Shown here one piece after another: positions 23,559 through 33,642 of a stretch of DNA of 64,000 nucleotides. The notes under the pieces are model-generated. The model saw only the letters and a program-made list of their open reading frames with translations. It was not told the DNA's origin and searched no databases. A program made the translations under genes and the position numbers. How positions within the stretch are numbered: the first letter of the stretch is position 1; each line of letters starts with the position of its first letter. The stretch comes from Clostridia bacterium (GTDB lineage Bacteria; Bacillota; Clostridia; Christensenellales; CAG-138): positions 1 through 64,000 of the forward strand of contig JAFWJN010000017.1 of assembly GCA_017514685.1 (NCBI GenBank). The letters are read 5' to 3'.

Positions 23559-24959
23559 ATGAAAACGGAAGCAAGATATTACTATAGATTTCTTTGCAGC
23601 ATTGTTTTAACGGCATTGGCAACTGCTATGTTTTTTTTCGTATGGGTTCGTTTTGTAAGAGTTAACAACCAAACCAATGCTCTAATGGGATATGGTAATT
23701 TAGGTATGGCGTTCGGCATTTATTTATTACTCTACGTTTTCATAGGGTATAAGCTGAAAGCCTTTAAAATCGGTGTGGAAAGAAAAACAAGAAGCATTGC
23801 TTCACAGGCATTGACACTGTTGATTGTTGATGCTTCAGAGATTCTGGTATCCATGGCAATAACCGGTCAGTTCCGTTTCTTTGGGGCTTTCTTATGGCGC
23901 TATGCGGTGCTTTGCTTAGCACAGGTTCTTTTAATTGGATTAATCACCATATTAATGATTGATTTGTATCGTAAAATATTCCCGCCTTTAAAAGTCATAG
24001 AAGTATATGGCGATCATGATAATGATGTTGGAGAAAAACTTAATTCTATCCATTATAAATATCAGATTGTTGAGCGAGCATATTTCAAAACAGAGCATCT
24101 GAAAGATATGATTTGTCCTTATGATGCGGTATTGTTTAACAATTTGCCAATAGTAGAGAGAGATGCATTATTAAGTTACTGCTTTGATAAAAACAAGCGG
24201 GTGTATTTTGTCCCGACAATCGAGGATATCATCGTAAAGTCTTCTGATGAGTTGAACATACTGGACACACCGCTGTATTTGTGTCGAAATGCGGGAATGA
24301 CTAAATCAGAAGCTTTTATCAAAAGGATGTCAGATATTATTCTTAGTTCCTTTGCGTTGATCGTTTTGTCACCAGTATTTCTGATTACTGCGATTGCTAT
24401 AAAACTGGATGATGGAGGACCGGTTTTCTTTAGGCAGGAACGCTGCACCATCAATAACAGAAAGTTTATGATTCTGAAATTTCGATCGATGATCGTGGAT
24501 TCTGAAAAAGATGGGAAATCTCATCCTGCTGGGAAAGATGATGAAAGAATTACAAAGGTTGGAAGGATCATTCGGAGAACAAGAATTGATGAACTTCCTC
24601 AACTTCTTAATATTATTAAAGGAGATATGAGCATAGTAGGCCCGCGGCCGGAACGCGTTGAACATGTTTTGAAATATACAAGCGATATTCCGGAATTTTC
24701 ATTCAGAAGCAAGGTCAAAGGCGGATTAACCGGATATGCTCAGGTTTATGGAAAATACAATACATCAGCTATCGATAAACTGAAATTGGATTTGGCTTAT
24801 ATTTTGAATTATAGTTTACTTTTGGATATTCAGATCATGATCGAAACACTGAAAATACTATTTCAAAAAGAAAGCACAGAAGGCTTTACGGAAGAACAGG
24901 CAAACGAGATTCATGATGCAGGAATAGAAAGCAGTTGTGCGGAAAAAAAGTATAACTAA
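23559..24959 (+). CDS. Undecaprenyl-phosphate sugar-1-phosphate transferase (priming enzyme, CpsE/WcaJ type)
   Basis: A 466-residue polyisoprenyl-phosphate hexose-1-phosphate transferase that starts the repeat unit on undecaprenyl phosphate. Four N-terminal transmembrane segments lie within about residues 8-145. A CoA-binding-like domain follows, then the catalytic C-terminal third: KRMSDIILSSFALIVLSPVF, GPVFFRQERC, LKFRSM, RRTRIDELPQLLNI, DMSIVGPRPE. The closing YNTSAIDKLKLDLAYI is typical. ATG 23559 is preferred to 23538 because GGGGA lies 9 bases upstream. Whether it moves galactose, glucose or an amino sugar is not readable. Confidence 0.93.
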   Translation: MKTEARYYYRFLCSIVLTALATAMFFFVWVRFVRVNNQTNALMGYGNLGMAFGIYLLLYVFIGYKLKAFKIGVERKTRSIASQALTLLIVDASEILVSMAITGQFRFFGAFLWRYAVLCLAQVLLIGLITILMIDLYRKIFPPLKVIEVYGDHDNDVGEKLNSIHYKYQIVERAYFKTEHLKDMICPYDAVLFNNLPIVERDALLSYCFDKNKRVYFVPTIEDIIVKSSDELNILDTPLYLCRNAGMTKSEAFIKRMSDIILSSFALIVLSPVFLITAIAIKLDDGGPVFFRQERCTINNRKFMILKFRSMIVDSEKDGKSHPAGKDDERITKVGRIIRRTRIDELPQLLNIIKGDMSIVGPRPERVEHVLKYTSDIPEFSFRSKVKGGLTGYAQVYGKYNTSAIDKLKLDLAYILNYSLLLDIQIMIETLKILFQKESTEGFTEEQANEIHDAGIESSCAEKKYN

Positions 24960-24986
24960 GGACAATTATAAGGAAGATAAGAAACA

Positions 24987-26201
24987 ATGAGAATCCTTGT
25001 GGTATGTCAGCATTATTGGCCTGAGCCATATTATCTTGCTGATGTTTGTGAAGAATTAGCAAGCAGAGGGCATGTAGTTCATGTGATTACTGATGTCCCG
25101 AATTATCCCATGGGACTCATTTATCCAGATTACAGAAATGGGAAGCAACGGCATCAAATTCAAAATGGCGTAGAAATAACAAGAACATTTACTATAGGCA
25201 GGAGGCAAAATCTTCTTTTCCGTTTTTTGAATTATTATAGTTATTCGATTTCCTCCTCTTTGTTTGTGAGAACCTTGAAAGAAGAGTATGATGTTGTTTT
25301 CACCAATCAGACTTCTCCAATCATGATGGTTAACGCAGCCATGGTATATGCCCAAAAGTGGCATAAAAAATGTGTCCTTTACTGTATGGACCTTTGGCCG
25401 ACAAGTTTAGCGGCGGGAGGAGTGAAGCAATCTTCTCCTCTGTATAAATATTTTACGAAAGTATCGAGAAAACTATATTCGAAAGCAGATAAAATTCTGA
25501 TTTCTTCCGGAATGTTCCGACAGTACTTGGAAGATAATTTCAAAATCAAAGAAGAGAGTATTCAACTATTTCCTCAGTATGCCAATGACTGCTTTAAAAC
25601 AGAAGCAGAAACTGAAACAAACAAAGAATCAATAGATCTGATGTTCGCCGGGAATATTGGAGCGGCCCAAAAACTTGATGTTGTGATCAAAGCCGCCAAA
25701 ATCCTGAGCAGAGATAAGAGAATCCGCTGGCATTTAGTAGGAGACGGTTCTGAATTGAATAATCTGAAAAAACTGGCGCATGATTTGTCTCTTGATGAAA
25801 CGGTAGTTTTTCATGGGCGAAAACCGTTGGAAGAAATGCCGTATTATTACTCATTAGCGGATGCATTGCTGGTGAGTTTGATAAAAGATCCCTTGATTTC
25901 AATGACCCTTCCTGGGAAGGTTCAGACATATATGGCGGCAGGAAAACCTATTATTGCCGCTGCCAACGGAGAAATACCATTGGTAATAAATGACGCAAAA
26001 TGTGGTTATTGTGCTCCGGCGGAAGATGTTGATGGATTGGTAAATGCAGTAACAGCATTTATTAATGATGGGAAATGGGATATACTTGGAAAAAATGCGA
26101 GAAACTATTTTGAACTGCATTATACAAGAGATCATTTCATGAATGCTATGGAAAGCATTTTAAAAGAGCAAGCTTCTCTTTCTCAAACAGCAGCAAAGTG
26201 A
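24987..26201 (+). CDS. Family 4 glycosyltransferase (WbuB-like)
   Basis: A 404-residue GT-B glycosyltransferase. The N-terminal ILVVCQHYWPEPYYLADV and GHVVHVITDVPNYP match WbuB-like enzymes, often amino-sugar (FucNAc or GlcNAc) transferases. The C-terminal half has LMFAGNIGAAQKLD, HGRKPLEEMPYYYSLADALLVSL and a Glu-containing AGKPIIAAANGE. A FucNAc-transferring role would suit the CapE/G/F genes downstream, but that is inference. Confidence 0.87.
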   Translation: MRILVVCQHYWPEPYYLADVCEELASRGHVVHVITDVPNYPMGLIYPDYRNGKQRHQIQNGVEITRTFTIGRRQNLLFRFLNYYSYSISSSLFVRTLKEEYDVVFTNQTSPIMMVNAAMVYAQKWHKKCVLYCMDLWPTSLAAGGVKQSSPLYKYFTKVSRKLYSKADKILISSGMFRQYLEDNFKIKEESIQLFPQYANDCFKTEAETETNKESIDLMFAGNIGAAQKLDVVIKAAKILSRDKRIRWHLVGDGSELNNLKKLAHDLSLDETVVFHGRKPLEEMPYYYSLADALLVSLIKDPLISMTLPGKVQTYMAAGKPIIAAANGEIPLVINDAKCGYCAPAEDVDGLVNAVTAFINDGKWDILGKNARNYFELHYTRDHFMNAMESILKEQASLSQTAAK

Positions 26202-26227
26202 AAGCAAATCGATATGGAGATTGAGAC

Positions 26228-27427
26228 ATGAAAATATTGTTTATTAATTCGGTTTGCGGTATTGGAAGCACAGGAAGAATTTGTACTGATTTAGCAAAGG
26301 AATACGAAAAACAAGGGCATCAAGTTAAAATCGCCTATGGAAGAGACGGAAGTGTTCCGGAACAGTACAGAGAATATGCAATTCGGATAGGGAATGATCT
26401 GGATGTTAAAATCCATGGATTGTTAACCAGACTTTTTGATGCACATGGGCTTGGTTCCGTCGCAGCAACGAAAAAGTTTCTTAAATGGGCAGATGAATAT
26501 GATCCTGATTTAGTATGGCTTCATAATATTCATGGGTATTATATCAATTATGAGTTACTGTTTGCGTGGATTAAAAAACGTCCAGCAATGGAAGTGAAAT
26601 GGACATTGCATGATTGCTGGGCTTTTACGGGACATTGTGCTCATTTCTCATTTGCTAAATGTGAGAAATGGAAATATCGGTGTCATCATTGTGTTCAAAA
26701 AATGAGTTATCCCGCAAGCTGGTTGTTAGATCGTTGTAAGAACAATTATGATCGAAAGAACAAAGCATTTACAGGAGTTAGCAACCTGACATTAGTTACA
26801 CCTTCTGAGTGGTTAGCAAAACTAGTTAAATGCAGCTTTTTGAAAAATTATCCTGTAATAGTATGTCATAATAAAATCGATTTATCTATTTTCAAACCCA
26901 CGCAGGGAAATTTTCGAAACCAGTATAATCTAAATGATGAGACAATAATCTTAGGTGTTGCAAGCAGTTGGGATGAAAGAAAAGGACTCAAAGATTTTAT
27001 TAAATTATCAAAAATGCTCGACGAAAAGTATGCAATCGTATTAGTGGGGCTTTCAGATAAACAAATTGATAAAATATCAAATCTTGAGAAATCTGTGAAA
27101 TCCAATAATTTAGAGCCTATAAAAAACGACTCAATAGATCCGATTTTTATTAATAAACGAGGGATGTTGGTCCCACAAAAAGTTGAAGCAATCTATAAAG
27201 CAATAAAAGGGAAACCTTTTTTTCAAGAACCAAATTCTAAGGCAAAGATGATTCTTCTAAATAAAACAACAGATTCAGGGCGATTGGCAGAGATTTATAC
27301 AGCGGCAGATTTTTTTGTAAATCCGACATATGAGGACAACTATCCAACTGTGAATTTAGAAGCGATTGCATGTGGGACGTTTGTAATATCATATGATTCA
27401 GGCGGATGTAAAGAGACCCTAGAATGA
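26228..27427 (+). CDS. Family 4 glycosyltransferase, C-terminally short
   Basis: A 399-residue glycosyltransferase of the WcaC-like group: ILFINSVCGIGSTGRICTDL at the start, LHNIHGYYINY, and KWTLHDCWAFTGHC with a Cys/His-rich patch (KCEKWKYRCHHC) that is common in this group. The C-terminal donor domain has SSWDERKGL, YTAADFFVNPTYEDNYPTV and ISYDSGGCKETL, but then stops. Relatives continue for about 30-45 residues. No continuation is seen in the other two frames downstream. The protein may be truncated but could retain the donor-binding Glu. It opens a visibly AT-rich stretch. Confidence 0.8.
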   Translation: MKILFINSVCGIGSTGRICTDLAKEYEKQGHQVKIAYGRDGSVPEQYREYAIRIGNDLDVKIHGLLTRLFDAHGLGSVAATKKFLKWADEYDPDLVWLHNIHGYYINYELLFAWIKKRPAMEVKWTLHDCWAFTGHCAHFSFAKCEKWKYRCHHCVQKMSYPASWLLDRCKNNYDRKNKAFTGVSNLTLVTPSEWLAKLVKCSFLKNYPVIVCHNKIDLSIFKPTQGNFRNQYNLNDETIILGVASSWDERKGLKDFIKLSKMLDEKYAIVLVGLSDKQIDKISNLEKSVKSNNLEPIKNDSIDPIFINKRGMLVPQKVEAIYKAIKGKPFFQEPNSKAKMILLNKTTDSGRLAEIYTAADFFVNPTYEDNYPTVNLEAIACGTFVISYDSGGCKETLE

Positions 27428-27454
27428 ACTAACAACTAAGGGACAATAATCGTA

Positions 27455-28876
27455 ATGCGTGGTAAAATTACAAAGCAACAACTTTTATTAGCAATAATTA
27501 TAGCTATCATTTTGATAATAGCAGTATTATTGATTGTTTCAGGTATTACTGTTAATGAATTCGGAAAATGGGTAATAATTACTGCAATAATTAATTTGAG
27601 CTTTGCTTTTTTGAAACTATTATCGGAAACAAGAAAGAACGCATTTAGTTTCTCTTTTATGTTTTACCTATTTAACTTTATCTTCTTTGGACTTACTCCA
27701 ATAGTTCAATCCTTGACCAATTGGAATGCTTGGGGTCTAAGCTTATCTGATAATGAAAAATTATTTACAAATATTATCATTTTCATATGGATGCTGACCT
27801 TCGAATTAGGACGCAAAATAAAATACAAATTTACATTAAGGAAGAAGAATAAAAAGGAAAATGTACATCTGGTTTCCGATCAACAATTCTATCTTGGAAT
27901 TACCATTGACGCAGCTGTATTGATTGTTTTATTGATCACAGTAGGCTTTGGAAGGCTATTCTTCAAAGGCGAAGCAGCAAACATAACTATCAATAATTCT
28001 TCTCTTTCACTCATACAATTTCATGTTTTACGTAACACGGTTTTCTTTATCGCAGTTATATTCTTCAACTGGACACAAGAAACCGGAAAGCATAGACTAA
28101 TTACTTTCCTTGCTTTCCTGTTCTTCTTATTAGGAGTTTTTCCTACAGGACTTTCTCGTTATATGGCTGGTTCGTTATGGGGAGGATATCTTATTCATCT
28201 GATTCGAAAAAAACACATTGGAAAGTGGGTATCTGTAGTTCTTATATTTGGAATCTTGATTCTGTTCCCAATCAGCGGTATTTTTCGCAATGCTACCAGA
28301 TTCTTATCTTTCTCAGAATTATTGCAATATATTCCTCGGTCATTTAATGATACGTATACATCTGGTAATTATGACGCACATCAAATGCTTGGAGCTGCTG
28401 TTCAGTATGTTAGATTGTTTGGTGATAATTCGGGACATCAATTAATCGGAGCTATCTTGTTTTTTATCCCTCGTTCATTATGGCCGAATAAACCAATAGG
28501 TACTGGAGCAATGGTTATTTCACAATTGACAAATGCATCTTTTACGAACGTATCTATGCCGTTAGTAGGGGAAGCATATGTTAACTTCGGGATCATTGGT
28601 GTGGTAGTATTTGCTGTTATTCTTGGATATACAACAGAACATCTTGATAAAGCTTATTGGAATCAGACGGACAGCTTAAGTAGCATTCGGTTGATTTATC
28701 CATCGGCAATGCTCTACTTCTTCTTTATGAATCGAGGAGATTTATTGTCATCTGGTTCATATTTGTTCGCACATGTATTTATGGGATTATTGCTTTGCAG
28801 GATACTTGTTAAGAGAGAAGCGTATTTTGTTTATCGAAACAGTTTAGGATCGTTGCATACGATGGAGTCTTTATAA
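27455..28876 (+). CDS. wzy: Oligosaccharide repeat-unit polymerase (Wzy)
   Basis: A 473-residue protein with about 11-12 hydrophobic segments and little else conserved, as expected of Wzy, which links undecaprenyl-borne repeat units outside the membrane. Family-type marks are FFGLTPIVQSL early on, LSRYMAG in the large loop region, and IPRSLWPNKP in the main extracellular loop near residue 345. It lies among transferases and before the flippase. The DNA is AT-rich. Confidence 0.85.
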   Translation: MRGKITKQQLLLAIIIAIILIIAVLLIVSGITVNEFGKWVIITAIINLSFAFLKLLSETRKNAFSFSFMFYLFNFIFFGLTPIVQSLTNWNAWGLSLSDNEKLFTNIIIFIWMLTFELGRKIKYKFTLRKKNKKENVHLVSDQQFYLGITIDAAVLIVLLITVGFGRLFFKGEAANITINNSSLSLIQFHVLRNTVFFIAVIFFNWTQETGKHRLITFLAFLFFLLGVFPTGLSRYMAGSLWGGYLIHLIRKKHIGKWVSVVLIFGILILFPISGIFRNATRFLSFSELLQYIPRSFNDTYTSGNYDAHQMLGAAVQYVRLFGDNSGHQLIGAILFFIPRSLWPNKPIGTGAMVISQLTNASFTNVSMPLVGEAYVNFGIIGVVVFAVILGYTTEHLDKAYWNQTDSLSSIRLIYPSAMLYFFFMNRGDLLSSGSYLFAHVFMGLLLCRILVKREAYFVYRNSLGSLHTMESL

Positions 28877-28952
28877 GAATATTCAAACCGGTATGATTTT
28901 TTGCTTGAAAGTGTTTCATAAAAATACTTTAGCGAAGTAGGGAGGCGATAAG

Positions 28953-30152
28953 GTGAAAGTGCTTTTTTTAACAAACTATCCAGCACCTTATCGTGTTGAC
29001 TTTTTTAACATGCTAGGCCAAAAGGTTGAGCTGACTGTAGCATTTACTGATAATCCAGAGATGCAAGCGCATCGCTCAGCGAAATGGTTCATTGATGATT
29101 ATTCTAGTTTTCATGCTGTCTTTTTAAAAGACAAACAGCAAATAGGCAAAATAAAAATATGCAGGGATGTTATATCATTATTGCAGAAACAATATGATCA
29201 AATAATCTTTGGCGGGTATTCGACTGGAACACAGATGTATGCTATAGAATATCTACGCAGGAAGAAAATCCCGTTTGCAATCGAAGCGGATGGGGGAATG
29301 GTTAAAGAAGAATCCTTGATTTCGTATAGGATTAAAAGGCATTTCATAGGATCTGCAAATGCATGGCTCAGTACCGGAACAGTGACAACTGATTATTTTT
29401 TACATTATGGTGCAAAGAAAGAAAGCATTTACTTGTATCCGCTTTCATCTCAAAAGAAATCGGAAATAGTTATGGCAAGAGAATTTTTGAATGAATTCTC
29501 TGAGAAGCCAAACACTAAGAACCAATTGAGCGAAAATGAGCTGTCTTTACATAGAAAGATTATCTCGGAAAAACTACTTGATATAAAAAGACTTGCACAA
29601 GAAACTCTTAAAATCAAAGAATCACGTGTGATATTATTCGTGGGGCAATTGATTTATCGTAAGGGTATTGATGTATTGCTACACGCAGCGAAATATATAC
29701 CAAATGATATTGCTGTCTTGATTGTTGGTGGGAAACCAACTGAAGAGTATTTATCTATCAAGAAAGAATTACAATTAGATCATGTTTACTTTGAGGATTT
29801 TTTAGTTAAGAAGGATCTGGAAAAGTATTATCAAGCAGCTGATTTATTTGTTATGCCCACTCGTGAAGATATCTGGGGCCTTGTTATTAACGAGGCAATG
29901 AGTTATGGCCTTCCGATCGTTTCAACAGATCGCTGTGTAGCCGCGATGGAACTTGTTGAGAATAATGTGAACGGACTGATTGTTCCCGCTGACGACGCAG
30001 ACGCATTGGCGAAAGGGATAATGCATGTGCTATCAGCCGATTTAAGAGAAATGGGTCAACAATCCATGAAAAAAATCAGTGGTTATACCATTGAAAAAAT
30101 GGTAGAAGCCCATATGGATTTCTTCGAAAAGATGAAGAGGAAAAAAGATTGA
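28953..30152 (+). CDS. Family 4 glycosyltransferase
   Basis: A 399-residue GT-B enzyme. The N-terminus KVLFLTNYPAPYRVDFF is the typical acceptor domain start; the donor domain has LFVGQLIYRKGIDVLLHAAK, FEDFLVKKDLEKYYQAADLFVMPTREDIWGLVINEAM and GLPIVSTDR, with the catalytic-type E-x7-E block complete. A long charged insert lies at about residues 175-215. The GTG start at 28953 is supported by GGGAGG 7 bases upstream. Its last bases overlap the flippase start. Confidence 0.9.
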   Translation: MKVLFLTNYPAPYRVDFFNMLGQKVELTVAFTDNPEMQAHRSAKWFIDDYSSFHAVFLKDKQQIGKIKICRDVISLLQKQYDQIIFGGYSTGTQMYAIEYLRRKKIPFAIEADGGMVKEESLISYRIKRHFIGSANAWLSTGTVTTDYFLHYGAKKESIYLYPLSSQKKSEIVMAREFLNEFSEKPNTKNQLSENELSLHRKIISEKLLDIKRLAQETLKIKESRVILFVGQLIYRKGIDVLLHAAKYIPNDIAVLIVGGKPTEEYLSIKKELQLDHVYFEDFLVKKDLEKYYQAADLFVMPTREDIWGLVINEAMSYGLPIVSTDRCVAAMELVENNVNGLIVPADDADALAKGIMHVLSADLREMGQQSMKKISGYTIEKMVEAHMDFFEKMKRKKD

Positions 30153-31609
30153 ATCAGGTCAGGAAAAATATCGTCTATCAGATTATATACCGGGTGATTA
30201 CCATCCTGACACCTTTGGTCACGTCACCTATTCTATCCAGAGCTTTAGGCGCAGAAAAGCTGGGTATTTTTTCTGCAACATTGGCTTTGGTTAGTTATTT
30301 TAAGCTCATCTCCATGCTTGGGATAGAGAACTACGGAAACCGTACTATTGCTTCTGCCCAAGGAGATGCGAAAAAGCAGCAGACTCTTTTCTGGAATATA
30401 TACTCCGTGCAATTGTTATCCGGTTTCCTGGCAATTGTACTTTATGCCGCAGCATTTTTGTTTATTCCTAAAGAACGCATGCTTATTTCAGCTTTGCAGG
30501 GACTATGGCTGCTCGGATCATTATTCAATATTAGCTGGTTCTTCTTTGGAACAGAACAGTTCAGACTGACAATAACAAGGAATATCATAATCAAACTGCT
30601 GACGGTTTTACTGATTACTGTTTTTATAAGAAAACAGGAAGATCTTGGTCTCTATGTTGTCATAATGGCGGGCGACGCTGTGTTGAGCAGTCTGGCGGTA
30701 TGGCCTTTTCTTCGGAAAAACATTGGATTTGAAATGCCTCGCTGGGCTGATATGAAAAAGCATCTGAAACCGATCATGATACTTTTCGTCCCAATTCTTG
30801 CCATGAGTGTTTTTCACATAATGGATAAAACCATGCTGGATTGGTTGGGAACAGAGGCTGATGTCGGATACTATTATTCTGCGGATAAAGTAATCAACAT
30901 ACCTTTGTCAATCATAACCGCAATCGGAACAGTGATGCTTCCACGCATTGCAAATGAATATGGCAAAGGAAATATGAATGATGTTCAGGTAATGCTGCGA
31001 AGATCCACAGAATTGACAGCTTTTATGATCTGTGCAATCGGGGGAGGAATTGCAGCTATTGCAAATGAGTTCGTTCCGTGGTTCTTCGGACCGGGATTTG
31101 ATCAATGCATTGAGCTGGTATATTGGTTCACTCCGGTTCTGGCGGTGAAAGCAATCAGTGATCTGATACGTACTCAATATATGATACCCGCTCATATGGA
31201 TAAAGATTATACTGCGGCGGTTTTTATCGGTGCAGGGATTAATTTAATTGCAAATTTGTTTTTGATTAGAAGGTTCGGCGCCATTGGTGCGGTAATTGGG
31301 ACAATGATAGCTGAGTTTGCAGTAATGATTTCAGAAATGTGGCTTACCAGGGAATCTATTTCATTCGGTAAATATGCATTGGAATTCAGCTTTTATCTGA
31401 TTCCGATGGCTGTATTGATTTGTGTTGTGCGTGGCGTTGCATCGGTTCTGCAAGTACGGACATCCGTAAAACTTCTGATAATGATACTGGCAGGCGGACT
31501 TGCGTATATCCTCGTTTGCGCAATTGTATGGGCAATTAAGAAAGAATCTGTTTTCAGAACGATCAGCATTAGAAATCTTCTTGAAAGAAACAAAAAAACA
31601 GACGAATAA
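30149..31609 (+). CDS. wzx: Polysaccharide flippase (Wzx, MATE/MVF superfamily)
   Basis: A 486-residue membrane protein with about 12-14 transmembrane segments that would flip undecaprenyl-linked repeat units outward. The N-terminal NIVYQIIYRVITILTPLVTSPILSRALGAE is split here as NIVYQIIYRVI then TPLVTSPILSRALG, the standard Wzx opening. WFFFGTEQF and DKTMLDWLG also fit. It begins with TTG overlapping the preceding stop by four bases (TTGA), with GAGGAAA just upstream, so translation is probably coupled. Confidence 0.92.
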   Translation: MNQVRKNIVYQIIYRVITILTPLVTSPILSRALGAEKLGIFSATLALVSYFKLISMLGIENYGNRTIASAQGDAKKQQTLFWNIYSVQLLSGFLAIVLYAAAFLFIPKERMLISALQGLWLLGSLFNISWFFFGTEQFRLTITRNIIIKLLTVLLITVFIRKQEDLGLYVVIMAGDAVLSSLAVWPFLRKNIGFEMPRWADMKKHLKPIMILFVPILAMSVFHIMDKTMLDWLGTEADVGYYYSADKVINIPLSIITAIGTVMLPRIANEYGKGNMNDVQVMLRRSTELTAFMICAIGGGIAAIANEFVPWFFGPGFDQCIELVYWFTPVLAVKAISDLIRTQYMIPAHMDKDYTAAVFIGAGINLIANLFLIRRFGAIGAVIGTMIAEFAVMISEMWLTRESISFGKYALEFSFYLIPMAVLICVVRGVASVLQVRTSVKLLIMILAGGLAYILVCAIVWAIKKESVFRTISIRNLLERNKKTDE

Positions 31610-31658
31610 AGAGTATACGATAACATTGAATGCAATACCAACAGATGGAGATTGAATC

Positions 31659-32486
31659 ATGAAAAAAAATCTCTATGTCGAAGACATAAAGAAAATAGAG
31701 ATACAGATGCTTAACTTTTTCGATGCATACTGTCAGAAACATAACCTTCGGTATTATCTGGCTTACGGCACATTGATTGGCGCGATGCGCCACAAAGGGT
31801 TCATTCCGTGGGACGATGATATTGATGTCATGATGCCACGAGCCGACTATGAGAAACTTCTTGCTATGTTCAATGATAACAACAAAGGAACGGAATATCA
31901 GATCATAGCACATTCGATAAATCGGAAGTATTATCTGCCTTTTGCGAAGTTGGTAAATCAAAAAACAGTGCTAAAAGAAGAGGCGGATGTTGACTGCGAA
32001 ATCGGAGTATATGTGGATATTTTTCCCTTGGATAATCTGTCGGATTCTCTCAGTGAAGCAAGAAAAATGATAAAAAGACAGTATCTGTATAATAAACAGC
32101 TTCAGCTGAAAATCATGAAGTGGAGAAAAGGACGTTCATTAATCAAGAACCTTGCTCTTATCGGCAGTAAAGTCATTCTTTCCGGAAAATCGATCAGCAC
32201 ACTGGTAGAGGAAATTGATTCGTATTGCAATATACCGGGCACGGATAAGTTTACAAAATATGTAGGGATCACGGCAGGTATCTCCAGGGGGGATGATTCT
32301 CGGATATTCGAAAAAGAATGGTTTGAGAAAACGATGATGGTTGATTTTGAGGGAAAGCAATATCCAGCGCCTGTCGGAGCGGCGAATTATCTGAACACGG
32401 CATACGGAGATTATCTGCAGTTACCTCCTGTTGAGCAGAGAGTTTCGCATCACAGCTTTGAGGCTTGGGTAAAAGAAGAGGAATAA
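31659..32486 (+). CDS. LicD-family phosphotransferase
   Basis: A 275-residue LicD protein. These enzymes add phosphocholine, or a related phospho-substituent, from a CDP-activated donor to glycans. The diagnostic region is intact: YYLAYGTLIGAMRHKGFIPW followed by DDDIDVMMPR, giving the nucleotidyltransferase-like Asp triad at about residues 45-60. YVDIFPLDN, and a C-terminal AANYLNTAYGDYLQLPP, also fit. No choline uptake or licC gene is seen, so the donor is unknown. Confidence 0.92.
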   Translation: MKKNLYVEDIKKIEIQMLNFFDAYCQKHNLRYYLAYGTLIGAMRHKGFIPWDDDIDVMMPRADYEKLLAMFNDNNKGTEYQIIAHSINRKYYLPFAKLVNQKTVLKEEADVDCEIGVYVDIFPLDNLSDSLSEARKMIKRQYLYNKQLQLKIMKWRKGRSLIKNLALIGSKVILSGKSISTLVEEIDSYCNIPGTDKFTKYVGITAGISRGDDSRIFEKEWFEKTMMVDFEGKQYPAPVGAANYLNTAYGDYLQLPPVEQRVSHHSFEAWVKEEE

Positions 32487-32595
32487 TTGAAATCACATCA
32501 GTTGACATAGGCTCGAAACTGATTGTGAGGGAAAATAGCATGAACGCTTACGCACTTCCGTGAGTATAATAGAGTAAATGGAGGGAAGAAACTCA

Positions 32596-33642
32596 ATGAG
32601 CGAGTTCAATGGAGCATCATTAATGATTACCGGCGGAACCGGTTCCTTCGGCAATACGGTCCTGAAGTTGTTTTTAGAGACAGATATCAGGCAGATTATC
32701 ATCTTCAGCAGAGATGAGAAGAAACAGGATGATCTTAGGCATGTCCTGCAGGCACAATATCCTGATTACGCAAGCAAAGTGAAATTCTTTGTAGGAGATG
32801 TCCGTGATCCACGCTCTATTGCCGATGCTATGCCTGGTGTGGACTTTGTTTTCCATGCAGCAGCTTTGAAGCAGGTCCCAAGCTGTGAATTCTTCCCGAT
32901 GCAGGCTGTAAAGACGAACATTGAAGGAACTGACAACGTTCTTCATGCGGCAATCGACGCCGGTGTTAAAAAAGTGGTATGCCTCTCTACAGATAAAGCC
33001 GCATATCCGATTAATGCGATGGGAATCAGCAAAGCTATGATGGAACATGTTGTCTTCGCGAATGCGCGAGTGGCAGCCGAGCGATCCGATACGGTTATCT
33101 GCTGTACCCGATACGGTAACGTTATGTGTTCCCGCGGTTCGGTGATTCCTCTTTTCATTGATCAGATCCATGCAGGGAGACCGATAACAATCACAAACCC
33201 TGAGATGACGCGTTTTCTGATGAATCTGGATGAAGCAGTGGAACTGGTACGGTTTGCGTTTAATCATGCCAGACCGGGAGATTTGTTCATTCAGAAAGCT
33301 GAAGCATCAACTATCGGAGATCTCGCAAAAGGTGTGCAGAAACTATTCGGAGATACCGGAACGAACATCATTGGAACACGGCATGGGGAAAAACTGTATG
33401 AGACCCTTATGACAAGGGAGGAACGGCTACGCGCTGAAGATTTGGGGCGGTATTTCAGAGTGGCGGCGGATAACCGTGATCTGAACTATGACAAGTATTA
33501 TATTCAGGGGAAAGTGGAAACCCAGGCAGAGGAAAGTTACACCAGTAACAATACAGTTAGGCTGGACGTTGATGGAGTCGTGAAGAAACTTTTATCGGTT
33601 GAGTATATTCAGGAAGAACTGAAAGGAATCCGGCATATCTGA
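32596..33642 (+). CDS. capE: UDP-GlcNAc 4,6-dehydratase/5-epimerase (CapE)
   Basis: A 348-residue membrane-free SDR of the CapE/FlaA1 group. It makes UDP-2-acetamido-2,6-dideoxy-beta-L-arabino-hexulose, the first step to UDP-N-acetyl-L-fucosamine. The cofactor loop is GGTGSFGNTVL; LSTDKAAYPINAMGISKAMME shows the family's Met-x-x-x-Lys in place of Tyr-x-x-x-Lys and is split here for length: TDKAAYP then MGISK. GNVMCSRGSVIPLF is standard. ATG 32596 is chosen because GGAGGG lies 10 bases upstream. Confidence 0.93.
   Translation: MSEFNGASLMITGGTGSFGNTVLKLFLETDIRQIIIFSRDEKKQDDLRHVLQAQYPDYASKVKFFVGDVRDPRSIADAMPGVDFVFHAAALKQVPSCEFFPMQAVKTNIEGTDNVLHAAIDAGVKKVVCLSTDKAAYPINAMGISKAMMEHVVFANARVAAERSDTVICCTRYGNVMCSRGSVIPLFIDQIHAGRPITITNPEMTRFLMNLDEAVELVRFAFNHARPGDLFIQKAEASTIGDLAKGVQKLFGDTGTNIIGTRHGEKLYETLMTREERLRAEDLGRYFRVAADNRDLNYDKYYIQGKVETQAEESYTSNNTVRLDVDGVVKKLLSVEYIQEELKGIRHI

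Noticed and set aside
32512..32570. Internal promoter before capE (TTGACA at 32512, TATAAT at 32565)
   Set aside because: The two boxes are 47 bases apart, and neither has a proper partner at 16-18 bases. A similar lone TATAAT at 33691 before capG has the same fault.
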